This document shows positions 1 through 8,551 of a DNA stretch of 64,000 nucleotides, piece after piece (within the stretch, counting starts at the first letter, position 1; each line of letters opens with the position of its first letter). A program made the position numbers and the translations under genes. The DNA is from Winogradskyella aurantiaca (GTDB lineage Bacteria > Bacteroidota > Bacteroidia > Flavobacteriales > Flavobacteriaceae). Below the pieces are notes generated by a model. It worked only from the letters and a program-made list of their open reading frames with translations. It was not told the DNA's origin and made no database searches. The DNA is taken from contig NZ_QKTV01000009.1 of the NCBI RefSeq assembly GCF_003362725.1, positions 88,100-152,099 on the forward strand. Direction: 5' to 3'.

Positions 1-112
1 TATCTCAAACCTTTCGTTATTAACAGCTAAAGGTGAGACTACAAGAGTGGGATATAGAATGGAAGGCGATAAGAAAGTTAGATTTTCTAACAAATCAAAT
101 GAAGTAATTTAA
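1..112 (+). CDS. rplX: 50S ribosomal protein L24, C-terminal fragment
   Basis: The window opens inside this gene. Reading from position 2 gives about 36 residues ending in FSNKSNEVI and a TAA stop at 110-112. The piece carries the [19 protein letters not shown] segment typical of the L24 C-terminus. L24 is an assembly-initiating protein of the large ribosomal subunit. It sits two bases before rplE, which is the normal L24-L5 order of the spc operon. The N-terminal KOW domain lies outside the window, so the call rests on the C-terminal motif and on gene order. Confidence 0.9.
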   Translation, partial: ISNLSLLTAKGETTRVGYRMEGDKKVRFSNKSNEVI

Positions 113-114
113 TT

Positions 115-666
115 ATGGCTTACGTTGCAAGATTAAAAAAGGAGTATGCGGAAAAAGTTGTTCCGGCCCTTACAGACGAATTTGGATATGAGAACGTAAT
201 GCAAGTTCCAAAACTTAAGAAAATTGTTATTTCTAAAGGTGTTGGTGCTGCAGTAGCTGATAAGAAATTAATTGATCACGCAGTTGAGGAATTAACTAAG
301 ATTTCTGGACAAAAAGCCGTGGCTACAATTTCTAAAAAAGACGTTGCTTCATTTAAGCTTAGAAAAGGAATGCCAATTGGCGCTAAAGTTACTTTAAGAG
401 GTGAGCAGATGTATGAGTTTTTAGATAGACTTGTTACTTCAGCTTTACCACGTGTAAGAGACTTTAACGGTATCAAGGCTAACGGATTTGATGGTAGAGG
501 TAATTATAACTTAGGTATTACTGAGCAGATTATCTTCCCTGAGATCAATATTGACAAGATCAACAAGATCTCTGGAATGGACATCACCTTCGTAACTTCA
601 GCTGAGACTGATAAAGAAGCAAAATCGCTTTTAACAGAACTAGGATTACCATTTAAAAAGAATTAA
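115..666 (+). CDS. rplE: 50S ribosomal protein L5
   Basis: At 183 residues this is full length for L5, which binds 5S rRNA in the central protuberance of the large subunit. Visible family features are the N-terminal [13 protein letters not shown], the VISKGVG segment, the [15 protein letters not shown] loop and the C-terminal GLPFKKN. The ATG start lies two bases after the rplX stop, and rpsN follows one base after its own stop, so it is translated within the polycistronic spc operon. Nothing in the sequence is unusual. Confidence 0.98.
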   Translation: MAYVARLKKEYAEKVVPALTDEFGYENVMQVPKLKKIVISKGVGAAVADKKLIDHAVEELTKISGQKAVATISKKDVASFKLRKGMPIGAKVTLRGEQMYEFLDRLVTSALPRVRDFNGIKANGFDGRGNYNLGITEQIIFPEINIDKINKISGMDITFVTSAETDKEAKSLLTELGLPFKKN

Positions 667-667
667 T

Positions 668-937
668 ATGGCAAAAGAATCAATGAAAGCACGTGAAGTG
701 AAGCGTGCAAAAACAGTAGCAAAATATGCCGCTAAGCGTAAAGCCCTTAAAGAGGCTGGAGATTATGAGGCATTACAAAAGCTACCAAAGAACGCTTCTC
801 CAATCCGTATGCATAACCGTTGTAAATTAACGGGACGGCCAAAAGGTTATATGCGTCAGTTTGGAATTTCTCGTGTTACCTTCAGAGAGATGGCTAATCA
901 AGGTCTTATTCCTGGAGTGAAAAAAGCGAGCTGGTAA
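668..937 (+). CDS. rpsN: 30S ribosomal protein S14 (zinc-free form)
   Basis: This 89-residue S14 belongs to the long type without a zinc ribbon. Only one cysteine is present in the signature [19 protein letters not shown], whereas zinc-binding S14 carries two CxxC pairs in a protein of about 61 residues. It ends with the conserved PGVKKASW. S14 binds 16S rRNA in the head of the small subunit. It starts one base after rplE and is followed by a 65-base gap holding a long hairpin before rpsH. Confidence 0.98.
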   Translation: MAKESMKAREVKRAKTVAKYAAKRKALKEAGDYEALQKLPKNASPIRMHNRCKLTGRPKGYMRQFGISRVTFREMANQGLIPGVKKASW

Positions 938-952
938 AATAAATTAGTAATG

Positions 953-988
953 GGTTTTAGGTTTGCAGTTGCTGCAAAAACCAAAACC
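953..988 (+). promoter_or_regulatory. Long hairpin between rpsN and rpsH
   Basis: The arms 953-968 (GGTTTTAGGTTTGCAG) and 972-988 (CTGCAAAAACCAAAACC) are almost perfectly complementary around a three-base TTG loop, with a small internal mismatch. No U-run follows, so it is not a standard terminator. It lies 14 bases before the rpsH start. Its role in mRNA processing, partial attenuation or translational control is inferred. Confidence 0.6.
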
Positions 989-1002
989 GTAAATCAATAG
1001 TT

Positions 1003-1401
1003 ATGTATACAGATCCAATTGCGGATTTTTTAACGCGAATTAGAAATGCTGTGAAAGCCAACCACAGAGTGGTAGAGATTCCTGCTTCTAATTTAAAAAA
1101 GGAGATGACTAAAATATTATTCGATCAAGGGTATATTTTAAGTTACAAGTTTGATGATTCAACTGCTCAGGGTACTATTAAAATTGCCCTGAAGTATAAC
1201 AAAGACACTAAAGAGTCTGTCATCAAGAAAATTCAAAGAATTAGTACACCAGGTTTACGTAAGTATGCAGGTGCCAACGAAATGCCTCGTATCCTTAATG
1301 GATTAGGTATTGCTATTGTTTCTACTTCTCACGGAGTAATGACAGGTAAGCAAGCTAACAAGGCCAATGTTGGTGGTGAATTATTATGTTACGTTTACTA
1401 A
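1003..1401 (+). CDS. rpsH: 30S ribosomal protein S8
   Basis: This is a full-length S8 of 132 residues. It has the N-terminal MYTDPIADFLTRIRNA and the C-terminal signature STSHGVMTGKQANKANVGGE, which forms the 16S rRNA binding surface. S8 is a primary assembly protein of the small-subunit platform. In E. coli it also represses the spc operon by binding mRNA near rplE. Whether it does so here is unknown, but the hairpin just upstream of its start is a possible site. The ATG start is preceded by a 65-base gap, and rplF follows after 12 bases. Confidence 0.98.
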   Translation: MYTDPIADFLTRIRNAVKANHRVVEIPASNLKKEMTKILFDQGYILSYKFDDSTAQGTIKIALKYNKDTKESVIKKIQRISTPGLRKYAGANEMPRILNGLGIAIVSTSHGVMTGKQANKANVGGELLCYVY

Positions 1402-1413
1402 AAACTGTAAGTC

Positions 1414-1956
1414 ATGAGTAGAATAGGTAATAATCCAATTTCAATTGCTGATGGTGTTACTGTTGAAGTAAACAACAACACAATTGTAGTAAAAGGAAAA
1501 CTAGGTGAGTTAACTCAAGAGTTTTCAGATATCGATATTAAAATCGAAGAAGGTGTAGTGACATTAAGTCGCCCTTCAGATAAGAAAGATCACCGCGCTA
1601 AGCACGGTTTATATAGAGCTCTTATCGCTAACATGATTCACGGTGTGTCTCAAGGATGGACTAAAGAATTAGAATTAGTTGGTGTAGGTTACAGAGCCTC
1701 TAACCAGGGTCAAAAATTAGATCTTGCTTTAGGATTTTCACACAACATCGTTATGGACATTGCTCCTGAGGTGAAAATTGAAACAGTAAGTGAAAAAGGA
1801 AAGAACCCAATAGTAAAATTAACATCACACGATAAGCAACTTGTAGGTCAGGTAGCTGCTAAAATCCGCGGATTTAGAAAGCCAGAGCCATACAAAGGAA
1901 AAGGTGTGAAGTTTGTTGGTGAAGAAATTAGAAGAAAAGCAGGTAAATCAGCTTAA
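1414..1956 (+). CDS. rplF: 50S ribosomal protein L6
   Basis: This is a full-length L6 of 180 residues. It begins MSRIGNNPI and ends with the signature region EPYKGKGVKFVGEEIRRKAGKSA, which contacts 23S rRNA near the sarcin-ricin loop and factor-binding site. The protein is a duplication of two similar alpha/beta domains, at about residues 1-82 and 83-180. It lies in the standard S8-L6-L18 order with short gaps on both sides. Confidence 0.98.
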   Translation: MSRIGNNPISIADGVTVEVNNNTIVVKGKLGELTQEFSDIDIKIEEGVVTLSRPSDKKDHRAKHGLYRALIANMIHGVSQGWTKELELVGVGYRASNQGQKLDLALGFSHNIVMDIAPEVKIETVSEKGKNPIVKLTSHDKQLVGQVAAKIRGFRKPEPYKGKGVKFVGEEIRRKAGKSA

Positions 1957-1966
1957 TAATTAAGTT

Positions 1967-2323
1967 ATGGCATTAACAAAGAACGAAAGAAGAACTCGTA
2001 TAAAAAACAGAATTAGAAAAGTTGTTTCTGGTACTACAGAAAGACCAAGATTGTCTGTTTTTAGAAGTAATAAAGAGATTTATGCTCAAATCGTTGATGA
2101 TGTGACTGGTAAGACTATTGCTGCTGCATCTTCAAGAGATAAAGACATAAATAAAGAAAAAGGAACCAAGTCTGAGATTGCTAAGTTAGTAGGTAAAGCT
2201 GTTGGCGATAAAGCAGTTAAGGCTGGGGTAGAGACTATTTCATTTGATAGAGGTGGTTACCTGTATCATGGTAGAGTAAAATCATTAGCTGAAGGCGCCA
2301 GAGAAGCTGGTTTAAAATTTTAA
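1967..2323 (+). CDS. rplR: 50S ribosomal protein L18
   Basis: This L18 of 118 residues binds 5S rRNA together with L5. Visible features are the basic N-terminus ([16 protein letters not shown]), [20 protein letters not shown] and the C-terminal [26 protein letters not shown]. Length and position between L6 and S5 are as expected. It has an ATG start ten bases after rplF and a six-base gap to rpsE. Confidence 0.98.
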   Translation: MALTKNERRTRIKNRIRKVVSGTTERPRLSVFRSNKEIYAQIVDDVTGKTIAAASSRDKDINKEKGTKSEIAKLVGKAVGDKAVKAGVETISFDRGGYLYHGRVKSLAEGAREAGLKF

Positions 2324-2329
2324 GAAATT

Positions 2330-2854
2330 ATGTATCAGAAGTATAAAAATGCAGAATTAGTTAAGCCAAGCGGATTAGATCTTAAAGATCGATTAGTTGG
2401 TGTCCAGCGTGTGACTAAAGTAACTAAAGGTGGTAGAGCATTTGGTTTCTCTGCAATTGTTGTTGTAGGTGACGAAGCAGGTGTTGTAGGTCATGGTTTA
2501 GGTAAATCTAAGGATGTGGCAACTGCTATTGCTAAGGCGGTAGAAGATGCTAAGAAAAACTTAGTTAGAATTCCTATCATTAAAGGAACCTTACCACACG
2601 AGCAAAAAGGTAAATATGGTGGTGCACGAGTAAATATTATTCCTGCTGCCCCTGGTACAGGAGTTATTGCTGGTGGTGCTGTGAGAACTGTTTTAGAAGC
2701 TGTTGGAGTACATGATGTACTTTCAAAGTCTCAAGGTTCATCTAACCCACACAATGTTGTAAAGGCCACTTTCGATGCGTTGTTACAGTTGAGAGACGCT
2801 CAAACAATCGCTAGAGAAAGAGGTATTTCACTAGAAAAAGTATTTAACGGATAA
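2330..2854 (+). CDS. rpsE: 30S ribosomal protein S5
   Basis: This S5 of 174 residues works in decoding accuracy and mRNA helicase activity at the ribosome entry tunnel. The N-terminal double-stranded RNA-binding domain carries [18 protein letters not shown] at about residues 31-48. The C-terminal domain has [15 protein letters not shown]. It starts six bases after rplR and is followed by rpmD after 11 bases, the usual order. Confidence 0.98.
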   Translation: MYQKYKNAELVKPSGLDLKDRLVGVQRVTKVTKGGRAFGFSAIVVVGDEAGVVGHGLGKSKDVATAIAKAVEDAKKNLVRIPIIKGTLPHEQKGKYGGARVNIIPAAPGTGVIAGGAVRTVLEAVGVHDVLSKSQGSSNPHNVVKATFDALLQLRDAQTIARERGISLEKVFNG

Positions 2855-2865
2855 TTCAAGGAAGA

Positions 2866-3048
2866 ATGGGAAAGATTAAAGTAACGAAAGTAAAGAGCGC
2901 TATCAATCGTCCTAAAAACCAAAAGCTAACTTTAGAGGCTTTAGGCTTAAAGAAAATTGGTCAGGTTGTTGAGCATGATGCGACTCCAAACATCCTTGGA
3001 ATGGTTAGAAAAGTTGAACATTTAGTTTCTGTAGAGGAAACAAAATAA
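2866..3048 (+). CDS. rpmD: 50S ribosomal protein L30
   Basis: This short L30 of 60 residues has KVTKVKSAINRPKNQKLTLEALGLKKIGQ, the family signature, and the C-terminal GMVRKVEHLVSVEE. L30 is a small, dispensable large-subunit protein near the 5S rRNA. It is placed between S5 and L15 as in most bacteria. Confidence 0.97.
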   Translation: MGKIKVTKVKSAINRPKNQKLTLEALGLKKIGQVVEHDATPNILGMVRKVEHLVSVEETK

Positions 3049-3061
3049 TACTTAAAAGATA

Positions 3062-3514
3062 ATGGATTTAAGTAATTTAAAACCTGCAGAAGGTTCAGTA
3101 AAAAGTCAGGGAAAACGCGTTGGTCGTGGACAAGGATCTGGTAAAGGTGGTACCGCTACCAGAGGTCACAAAGGGGCAAAGTCTCGTTCAGGTTATTCTA
3201 AGAAATTAGGGTTTGAAGGAGGTCAAATGCCACTTCAAAGACGTGTTCCTAAATACGGTTTTAAAAACATCAATAGAGTAGAATATCAAGGAGTCAACTT
3301 AGACACCCTACAACAATTGGTGGATGATAAAAAGATAAAAGACACAGTAGATTTTAATACTCTTGTTGATTTAGGTCTTGCAGGCAAGAACGATCTTGTA
3401 AAGATTCTAGGTAGAGGAGAATTAACGTCTAAATTAAATGTAACTGCTCATAAATTTACCGCTTCTGCTAAGGCTGCAATCGAAGCTGCTGGTGGTGAGG
3501 CTGTAACTTTATAA
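3062..3514 (+). CDS. rplO: 50S ribosomal protein L15
   Basis: This L15 of 150 residues is a late large-subunit assembly protein. The glycine- and arginine-rich N-terminal tail (KRVGRGQGSGKGGTATRGHK) penetrates the rRNA core, and GFEGGQMPLQRRVPKYGF is the family signature. The globular C-terminus ends AAIEAAGGEAVTL. It is followed by secY after 12 bases, the conserved L15-SecY pair. Confidence 0.98.
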   Translation: MDLSNLKPAEGSVKSQGKRVGRGQGSGKGGTATRGHKGAKSRSGYSKKLGFEGGQMPLQRRVPKYGFKNINRVEYQGVNLDTLQQLVDDKKIKDTVDFNTLVDLGLAGKNDLVKILGRGELTSKLNVTAHKFTASAKAAIEAAGGEAVTL

Positions 3515-3526
3515 GATATTGCGCCC

Positions 3527-4879
3527 ATGAAATTAATTGAAACATTAAAAAACGTTTGGAAGATAACAGAACTAAAGGATAGAATTATACTAACCTTAGG
3601 AATGTTATTGGTTTATCGTTTTGGTGCTCAAGTAGTACTTCCTGGTATTGATGCCAGTCAGTTAGGTGGTTTACAAGATAGCACTGATGGTGGTATACTT
3701 GGTTTATTAAATGCCTTTACTGGCGGTGCCTTTGCCAATGCCTCTGTATTTGCTTTAGGAATTATGCCGTACATTTCTGCCTCAATTGTAGTGCAGTTAA
3801 TGGGTATTGCTATTCCTTATTTACAGAAGCTACAAAAGGAAGGTGAAAGTGGACGTAAAAAAATAACCCAGATCACACGTTGGTTAACAATAGCAATTTG
3901 TTTGGTGCAGGCACCAGGTTATTTGGCTAGTTTACCATCTTTAGGTATTCCTCAAAGTGCCTTCTTATTAGGAACAGGTGGATTGTTTTACTTTTCATCA
4001 ATTGTAATCCTGGTAACAGGCTGTATTTTCGCGATGTGGTTGGGTGAGAAGATTACTGATAAGGGTATTGGTAATGGTATCTCTTTATTAATTATGGTAG
4101 GTATCATCGCTACATTGCCTCAGGCATTCTTGTTGAATTCTGCTTCTAGATTAGAAGGTGCTGGTAATGGTGGTTTCATGATGATTTTAATAGAACTAGT
4201 TATCTGGTTCTTAATCATCTTGGCTTCAGTATTATTGGTAATGGCAGTGCGTAAGATACCAGTACAATATGCAAGAAGAACTGCTTCTGGTGGTTATGAG
4301 CGCAATGTATTTGGATCGCGTCAATTCTTGCCATTAAAGTTAAACGCCTCTGGTGTAATGCCAATCATCTTTGCTCAGGCAATTATGTTTGTGCCAAGCT
4401 TGATAGGTGGTTCGTCTTTAATGAAAGATACAGGTGCTGGTCAGTGGATGCAGGCTAATTTCTCTGATATTTTTGGTTTCTGGTACAACTTAGTTTTTGC
4501 CTTGTTGATTATCATATTTACATATTTCTATACGGCAATCACTGTTCCTACTAATAAAATGGCTGATGATCTTAAGAGAAGCGGTGGTTTTATTCCAGGA
4601 ATCAGACCTGGTTCTGAAACATCAGAATATTTAGATAAGATCATGTCTTATATCACATTACCTGGGTCTATATTCTTAGCATTAATTGCAGTATTTCCTG
4701 CCTTTATTGTTAAGCTTATGAATGTACAACAGGGATGGGCCTTGTTCTTTGGTGGGACATCACTATTAATTATGGTAGGTGTGGCTATCGACACTATGCA
4801 GCAGGTAAATTCATACTTGTTAAATAAGCATTATGACGGCTTGATGAAATCTGGTAAAAATAGAAAAGCAGTAGCTTAA
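3527..4879 (+). CDS. secY: Preprotein translocase channel subunit SecY
   Basis: At 450 residues with ten predicted membrane segments, this is the SecYEG channel protein of the inner membrane. Visible signatures include the second-helix region ALGIMPYISASIVVQLM at about residues 75-91, the cytosolic loop RKIPVQYARR (about 242-251), and the C-terminal loop FIPGIRPGSETSEYLDKI. It lies at the end of the spc segment before infA, as is usual in Bacteroidota. It works with SecDF, encoded at 55.1 kb in the same window. Confidence 0.98.
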   Translation: MKLIETLKNVWKITELKDRIILTLGMLLVYRFGAQVVLPGIDASQLGGLQDSTDGGILGLLNAFTGGAFANASVFALGIMPYISASIVVQLMGIAIPYLQKLQKEGESGRKKITQITRWLTIAICLVQAPGYLASLPSLGIPQSAFLLGTGGLFYFSSIVILVTGCIFAMWLGEKITDKGIGNGISLLIMVGIIATLPQAFLLNSASRLEGAGNGGFMMILIELVIWFLIILASVLLVMAVRKIPVQYARRTASGGYERNVFGSRQFLPLKLNASGVMPIIFAQAIMFVPSLIGGSSLMKDTGAGQWMQANFSDIFGFWYNLVFALLIIIFTYFYTAITVPTNKMADDLKRSGGFIPGIRPGSETSEYLDKIMSYITLPGSIFLALIAVFPAFIVKLMNVQQGWALFFGGTSLLIMVGVAIDTMQQVNSYLLNKHYDGLMKSGKNRKAVA

Positions 4880-4888
4880 GCATATACT

Positions 4889-5104
4889 ATGGCAAAACAA
4901 GCAGCAATAGAGCAAGACGGGACGATAATAGAGGCATTATCTAATGCCATGTTCCGTGTAGAATTAGAGAATGGTCACATTGTGACAGCACACATATCTG
5001 GTAAAATGCGTATGCATTACATTAAATTATTACCAGGTGATAAAGTAAAATTAGAAATGAGTCCTTACGATCTAACGAAGGCTCGTATAACTTATAGATA
5101 CTAG
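4889..5104 (+). CDS. infA: Translation initiation factor IF-1
   Basis: This is an S1-like OB-fold protein of 71 residues, the usual IF-1 length. It has the signature [25 protein letters not shown] and ends [12 protein letters not shown]-1 occupies the ribosomal A site during initiation. It lies nine bases after secY and 22 bases before rpmJ, the standard SecY-IF1-L36-S13 order. Confidence 0.98.
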   Translation: MAKQAAIEQDGTIIEALSNAMFRVELENGHIVTAHISGKMRMHYIKLLPGDKVKLEMSPYDLTKARITYRY

Positions 5105-5126
5105 TAGTATTTAAAAATTTAGACAG

Positions 5127-5243
5127 ATGAAAGTAAGAGCATCAGTTAAGAAGAGAAGTGCCGATTGTAAGTTGGTACGTCGTAAGGGTAGACTTTACGT
5201 AATTAATAAAAAGAATCCAAGGTTCAAACAAAGACAAGGGTAA
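5127..5243 (+). CDS. rpmJ: 50S ribosomal protein L36 (zinc-free form)
   Basis: A short reading frame of 38 residues runs from ATG at 5127 to TAA at 5241-5243. It encodes [16 protein letters not shown], continuing to NPRFKQRQG. The start MKVR and the end KQRQG are diagnostic of L36. Zinc-binding L36 has a CxxC pair followed by a cysteine and a histidine; here only Cys14 remains and the other ligands are replaced, so this is the zinc-independent type. It is placed between infA and rpsM, two bases before the rpsM start. Confidence 0.96.
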   Translation: MKVRASVKKRSADCKLVRRKGRLYVINKKNPRFKQRQG

Positions 5244-5245
5244 TT

Positions 5246-5620
5246 ATGGCAAGAATAGCAGGTGTAGACATTCCAAAGCACAAAAGAGGTGTAGTTTCTT
5301 TAACCTATATTTTTGGTATAGGTAGAAGTAGAGCTAAAGAAATTTTAGCCACTGCAAAAGTTGACGAAAGCACTAAGGTTCAAGATTGGACTGACGCTGA
5401 AATCGGGGCAATCCGTGAAGCTGTAGGTTCATACACAATCGAGGGTGAATTACGTTCTGAAACACAATTAAACATCAAGCGTTTGATGGATATTGGTTGT
5501 TACAGAGGAATCCGTCATAGAGCTGGTTTACCATTACGTGGTCAGAGAACTAAAAACAACTCAAGAACACGTAAAGGAAGAAGAAAAACCGTAGCAAACA
5601 AGAAAAAAGCAACTAAATAA
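5246..5620 (+). CDS. rpsM: 30S ribosomal protein S13
   Basis: This S13 of 124 residues lies in the head of the small subunit and contacts the P-site tRNA and L5. It begins [26 protein letters not shown] and carries the signature [29 protein letters not shown] near the C-terminus, with a lysine-rich tail. It starts two bases after rpmJ. The following 106-base gap to rpsK contains an imperfect long inverted repeat. Confidence 0.98.
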   Translation: MARIAGVDIPKHKRGVVSLTYIFGIGRSRAKEILATAKVDESTKVQDWTDAEIGAIREAVGSYTIEGELRSETQLNIKRLMDIGCYRGIRHRAGLPLRGQRTKNNSRTRKGRRKTVANKKKATK

Positions 5621-5638
5621 AAGATAGACGTTAGTCAA

Positions 5639-5720
5639 TTAGTGTTTAGAAGTTAGATGAATCTGTTTGAAATAGAAATGTTTAGGATTCTAATAACTAA
5701 AACTAACAACTAGAAACTAA
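5639..5720 (+). promoter_or_regulatory. Imperfect inverted repeat between rpsM and rpsK
   Basis: The arms 5639-5656 (TTAGTGTTTAGAAGTTAG) and 5703-5720 (CTAACAACTAGAAACTAA) match as an inverted repeat at about 14 of 18 positions. An inner GAATC/GATTC pair could extend the fold. It fills most of the 106-base gap. No U-run follows. A structural or regulatory RNA role is inferred. Confidence 0.45.
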
Positions 5721-5726
5721 AGTAAT

Positions 5727-6110
5727 ATGGCAAAGTCAAGTACTAAAAAACGTAAAGTAATTGTTGATGCAGTTGGAGAAGCGCACATCGCCGCATCTTT
5801 TAACAACATCATCGTTTCTTTAACAAACAAAAAAGGAGATGTTATTTCATGGTCATCAGCCGGTAAAATGGGCTTTAGAGGATCTAAGAAAAATACTCCA
5901 TATGCAGCACAATTGGCAGCTGAAGATGCAGCTGGTGTTGCTAAAGAGGCTGGATTAAAAAAGGTAAAAGTTTATGTTAAGGGTCCTGGAAACGGAAGAG
6001 AATCTGCTATCAGATCTATCCATAATTCAGGAATTGAAGTTACAGAGATCATCGATGTAACTCCACTACCACATAACGGATGCCGTCCTCCAAAACGTAG
6101 AAGAGTTTAA
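5727..6110 (+). CDS. rpsK: 30S ribosomal protein S11
   Basis: This S11 of 127 residues lies on the platform of the small subunit near the mRNA exit. It has the conserved [21 protein letters not shown] at about residues 18-38 and the C-terminal signature [17 protein letters not shown]. It opens the alpha-operon part (S13-S11-S4-RpoA-L17). It is flanked by two long gaps with inverted repeats, of 106 and 89 bases. Confidence 0.98.
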   Translation: MAKSSTKKRKVIVDAVGEAHIAASFNNIIVSLTNKKGDVISWSSAGKMGFRGSKKNTPYAAQLAAEDAAGVAKEAGLKKVKVYVKGPGNGRESAIRSIHNSGIEVTEIIDVTPLPHNGCRPPKRRRV

Positions 6111-6152
6111 TTTAATTAAGTATCAACCGAGGGGAATCCATCTTTTAAAGGA

Positions 6153-6193
6153 TAAGATATAGACCTTAATTTAAAAGAACCTCTCAATAACAA
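6153..6193 (+). promoter_or_regulatory. Inverted repeat upstream of rpsD
   Basis: Within 6111-6199 the word CTTTTAAA is followed about 20 bases later by its exact complement TTTAAAAG, and an outer GAGG/CCTC pair flanks both arms. This makes a hairpin just before the rpsD start. S4 autoregulates its operon in E. coli and Bacillus through structured leaders, so a similar role is possible but unproven. Coordinates are approximate. Confidence 0.4.
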
Positions 6194-6199
6194 TTTAAA

Positions 6200-6805
6200 A
6201 TGGCAAGATATACTGGTCCAAAAACTAAAATCGCTCGTAAGTTCGGGCAACCTATCTTCGGAGAAGATAAATCTTTCGAAAAAAGAAACTACCCTCCTGG
6301 TCAACACGGTAACAACCGTAGACGTGGTAAAAAATCTGAATATGCTATCCAGTTAATGGAAAAGCAGAAAGCTAAATATACGTACGGTGTATTAGAGCGT
6401 CAGTTTAGAAACATGTTTAAGAAAGCTACCGCTGCACAAGGAATTACTGGTGAGGTATTACTTCAACTTTGTGAGTCTAGATTAGACAATGTAGTGTTTA
6501 GAATGGGAATTGCTCCTTCTAGAAGTGCTGCAAGACAATTAGTATCTCACAGACACATTACAGTAAATGGAAAGAAAGTAAATGTTCCTTCTTACCAATT
6601 AAAGGCAGGTGATGTTGTTGCTGTAAGAGAAAAATCTAAGTCTCTTGAAGTTATCCAGAATTCATTGGCAAATGCAAGCCAGGTTTATGAGTGGATTACG
6701 TGGAATAACGATACTATGGAAGGTACTTATGTATCTGTTCCTGCACGTATTCAAATTCCTGAGCAGATCAACGAGCAGTTCATCGTTGAATTGTATTCTA
6801 AATAA
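6200..6805 (+). CDS. rpsD: 30S ribosomal protein S4
   Basis: This is a full-length S4 of 201 residues. It begins [16 protein letters not shown], has the conserved PPGQHG at about residues 32-37, and an S4 RNA-binding domain at about residues 92-155 ([35 protein letters not shown]). S4 nucleates small-subunit assembly. It lies between rpsK and rpoA, and each gap holds an inverted repeat. Confidence 0.98.
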   Translation: MARYTGPKTKIARKFGQPIFGEDKSFEKRNYPPGQHGNNRRRGKKSEYAIQLMEKQKAKYTYGVLERQFRNMFKKATAAQGITGEVLLQLCESRLDNVVFRMGIAPSRSAARQLVSHRHITVNGKKVNVPSYQLKAGDVVAVREKSKSLEVIQNSLANASQVYEWITWNNDTMEGTYVSVPARIQIPEQINEQFIVELYSK

Positions 6806-6835
6806 TAAATTAATCACATTGGTATTTGGCCAAAG

Positions 6836-6865
6836 GGTTTAAAGTCTTCTTCAAACTTTTAAACC
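6836..6865 (+). promoter_or_regulatory. Hairpin between rpsD and rpoA
   Basis: GGTTTAAAG at 6836-6844 pairs with CTTTTAAACC at 6856-6865, with a single-base bulge. A perfect 10-bp palindrome, TTTGGCCAAA, lies just upstream. No U-run follows, so termination is unlikely. It may be a processing or regulatory structure (inferred). Confidence 0.4.
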
Positions 6866-6899
6866 GCGCAACCAGATAACAATTAAAACGAAGAAAAAA

Positions 6900-7892
6900 A
6901 TGGCAATATTAAATTTTCAGAAACCTGATAAAGTAATCATGATTGATTCTACTGATTTCGAAGGTAAATTCGAATTCAGACCATTAGAACCAGGATATGG
7001 ATTAACAGTTGGTAATGCACTTAGACGTGTGTTGTTATCTTCTTTAGAAGGCTTTGCAATAACATCTGTTAGAATAGAAGGAGTAGATCATGAGTTTTCT
7101 ACAATTTCTGGTGTTGTTGAAGACGTTACAGAGATGATCTTGAATTTAAAGCAAGTGAACTTTAAGCGTCAAATTGATGAGATTGATAACGAGACAGTAA
7201 CTATTTCTATCTCAGGTCAGGATCAAATTACTGCTGGTGATTTCCAGAAGTTTATTTCAGGATTCCAGGTGTTAAACACAGACTTGGTAATCTGTAATCT
7301 TGATCCTAAAGTTAACATCAATATGGAGTTAACTATTGAGAAAGGTAGAGGTTATGTTCCTGCTGAAGAAAACAAAAAATCTTCAGCACCAGTTGGAACC
7401 ATCTTTACAGATTCAATTTACACTCCAATCAAGAATGTAAAATACAGCATTGAGAATTTTCGTGTTGAACAAAAAACTGACTATGAAAAATTAGTTTTTG
7501 AAATCATCACTGATGGGTCAATCAATCCTAAAGATGCCTTAACAGAAGCAGCCAAGATCCTGATCCACCACTTTATGTTATTCTCTGATGAGCGTATTAC
7601 ATTAGAAGCAGATGAGATTGCACAGACTGAAACATATGATGAAGAGTCATTACATATGAGACAACTTCTTAAAACAAAGCTTGTAGACATGGATCTTTCT
7701 GTAAGAGCCTTAAACTGTCTTAAAGCTGCTGAAGTTGATACTTTAGGTGACTTAGTTTCATTTAACAAAAATGACTTAATGAAATTCAGAAACTTCGGTA
7801 AGAAGTCCTTAACTGAGCTTGAAGAGCTTGTTAGTGTAAAGGGTCTTAATTTCGGAATGGACTTAAGTAAATATAAATTAGATAAGGATTAA
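6900..7892 (+). CDS. rpoA: DNA-directed RNA polymerase alpha subunit
   Basis: This full-length alpha subunit of 330 residues nucleates RNA polymerase assembly. The N-terminal domain carries [25 protein letters not shown] at about residues 27-51. The C-terminal domain (about 255-330) carries [19 protein letters not shown] and [12 protein letters not shown], used for upstream promoter DNA and activator contact. It lies between rpsD and rplQ in the alpha operon. Confidence 0.98.
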   Translation: MAILNFQKPDKVIMIDSTDFEGKFEFRPLEPGYGLTVGNALRRVLLSSLEGFAITSVRIEGVDHEFSTISGVVEDVTEMILNLKQVNFKRQIDEIDNETVTISISGQDQITAGDFQKFISGFQVLNTDLVICNLDPKVNINMELTIEKGRGYVPAEENKKSSAPVGTIFTDSIYTPIKNVKYSIENFRVEQKTDYEKLVFEIITDGSINPKDALTEAAKILIHHFMLFSDERITLEADEIAQTETYDEESLHMRQLLKTKLVDMDLSVRALNCLKAAEVDTLGDLVSFNKNDLMKFRNFGKKSLTELEELVSVKGLNFGMDLSKYKLDKD

Positions 7893-7894
7893 CT

Positions 7895-7947
7895 TAACCA
7901 TAGTTTGCTCTTCTAACTGTTGTTAGAATCTGGAAGCAAGATGGTTA
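7895..7947 (+). promoter_or_regulatory. Nested hairpin between rpoA and rplQ
   Basis: The gap folds into a nested structure. The outer stem pairs TAACCAT (7895-7901) with ATGGTTA (7941-7947), a middle GCT/AGC pair lies at 7907 and 7935, and the inner stem pairs TTCTAAC (7911-7917) with GTTAGAA (7922-7928) around a TGTT loop. No U-run follows. It lies directly upstream of rplQ. The regulatory role is inferred. Confidence 0.55.
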
Positions 7948-7961
7948 CTTAAAAGAATGTC

Positions 7962-8435
7962 ATGAGACACGGAAAAAAATTCAATCACTTAGGTAGAAAG
8001 ACAGCGCATAGAAAAGCTATGTTAGCTAATATGGCTTGTTCATTAATTGAGCACAAGCGTATCAATACTACCGTGGCTAAGGCCAAAGCTCTTAAGCAAT
8101 TTGTAGAACCAATTATTACAAAGTCTAAAGAAGATACTACTCACAACAGACGTGTTGTAATGTCTAGATTAAGACAAAAAGATGCAGTAACTGAATTGTT
8201 CAGGGATGTGGCTGTAAAAGTTGGTGACAGACCAGGTGGATACACACGTATCATAAAACTTGGTAACAGACTTGGTGATAATGCTGATATGGCCATGATT
8301 GAGCTTGTAGATTACAACGAGCTTTACAATGCCGGTAAGCCTGCTAAGAAAACAACGAGAAGAAGTAGAAGAGGAGGTAAGAAAGCTGCAACAGCTGTCG
8401 TACCAGAAACTAACGCTTCTAACGAAGAAGAATAA
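7962..8435 (+). CDS. rplQ: 50S ribosomal protein L17
   Basis: L17 lies near the peptide exit tunnel. The first 115 residues or so match the family core ([20 protein letters not shown], then [27 protein letters not shown]). At 157 residues it is about 30 longer than the E. coli protein, because of a C-terminal tail rich in lysine and arginine and then acidic (TNASNEEE), as is common in Bacteroidota. It is the last gene of the operon and is followed by a strong terminator. Confidence 0.98.
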   Translation: MRHGKKFNHLGRKTAHRKAMLANMACSLIEHKRINTTVAKAKALKQFVEPIITKSKEDTTHNRRVVMSRLRQKDAVTELFRDVAVKVGDRPGGYTRIIKLGNRLGDNADMAMIELVDYNELYNAGKPAKKTTRRSRRGGKKAATAVVPETNASNEEE

Positions 8436-8461
8436 ATGTTAATAAGCATTGATAAATATAA

Positions 8462-8494
8462 GGGGTAAGCTTTTTAAGTTTATCCCTTTTTTTT
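8462..8494 (+). terminator. Intrinsic terminator of the ribosomal operon
   Basis: GGGGTAAGC at 8462-8470 pairs with GTTTATCCC at 8478-8486, nine pairs with two G-U, around a seven-base loop. A run of eight T follows immediately. It ends the superoperon 26 bases after rplQ. Confidence 0.9.
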
Positions 8495-8551
8495 GGATTT
8501 TTGTGTGGCTAAAATGCCCACCCATCTTAATCAAATAATATAGTTGCTCTA

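Noticed and set aside
276..476. Many antisense and out-of-frame reading frames inside rpl, rps, gyrB, ffh, ftsH and other genes
   Set aside because: They lie inside clearly conserved genes, show no family features and vary in length as expected by chance.
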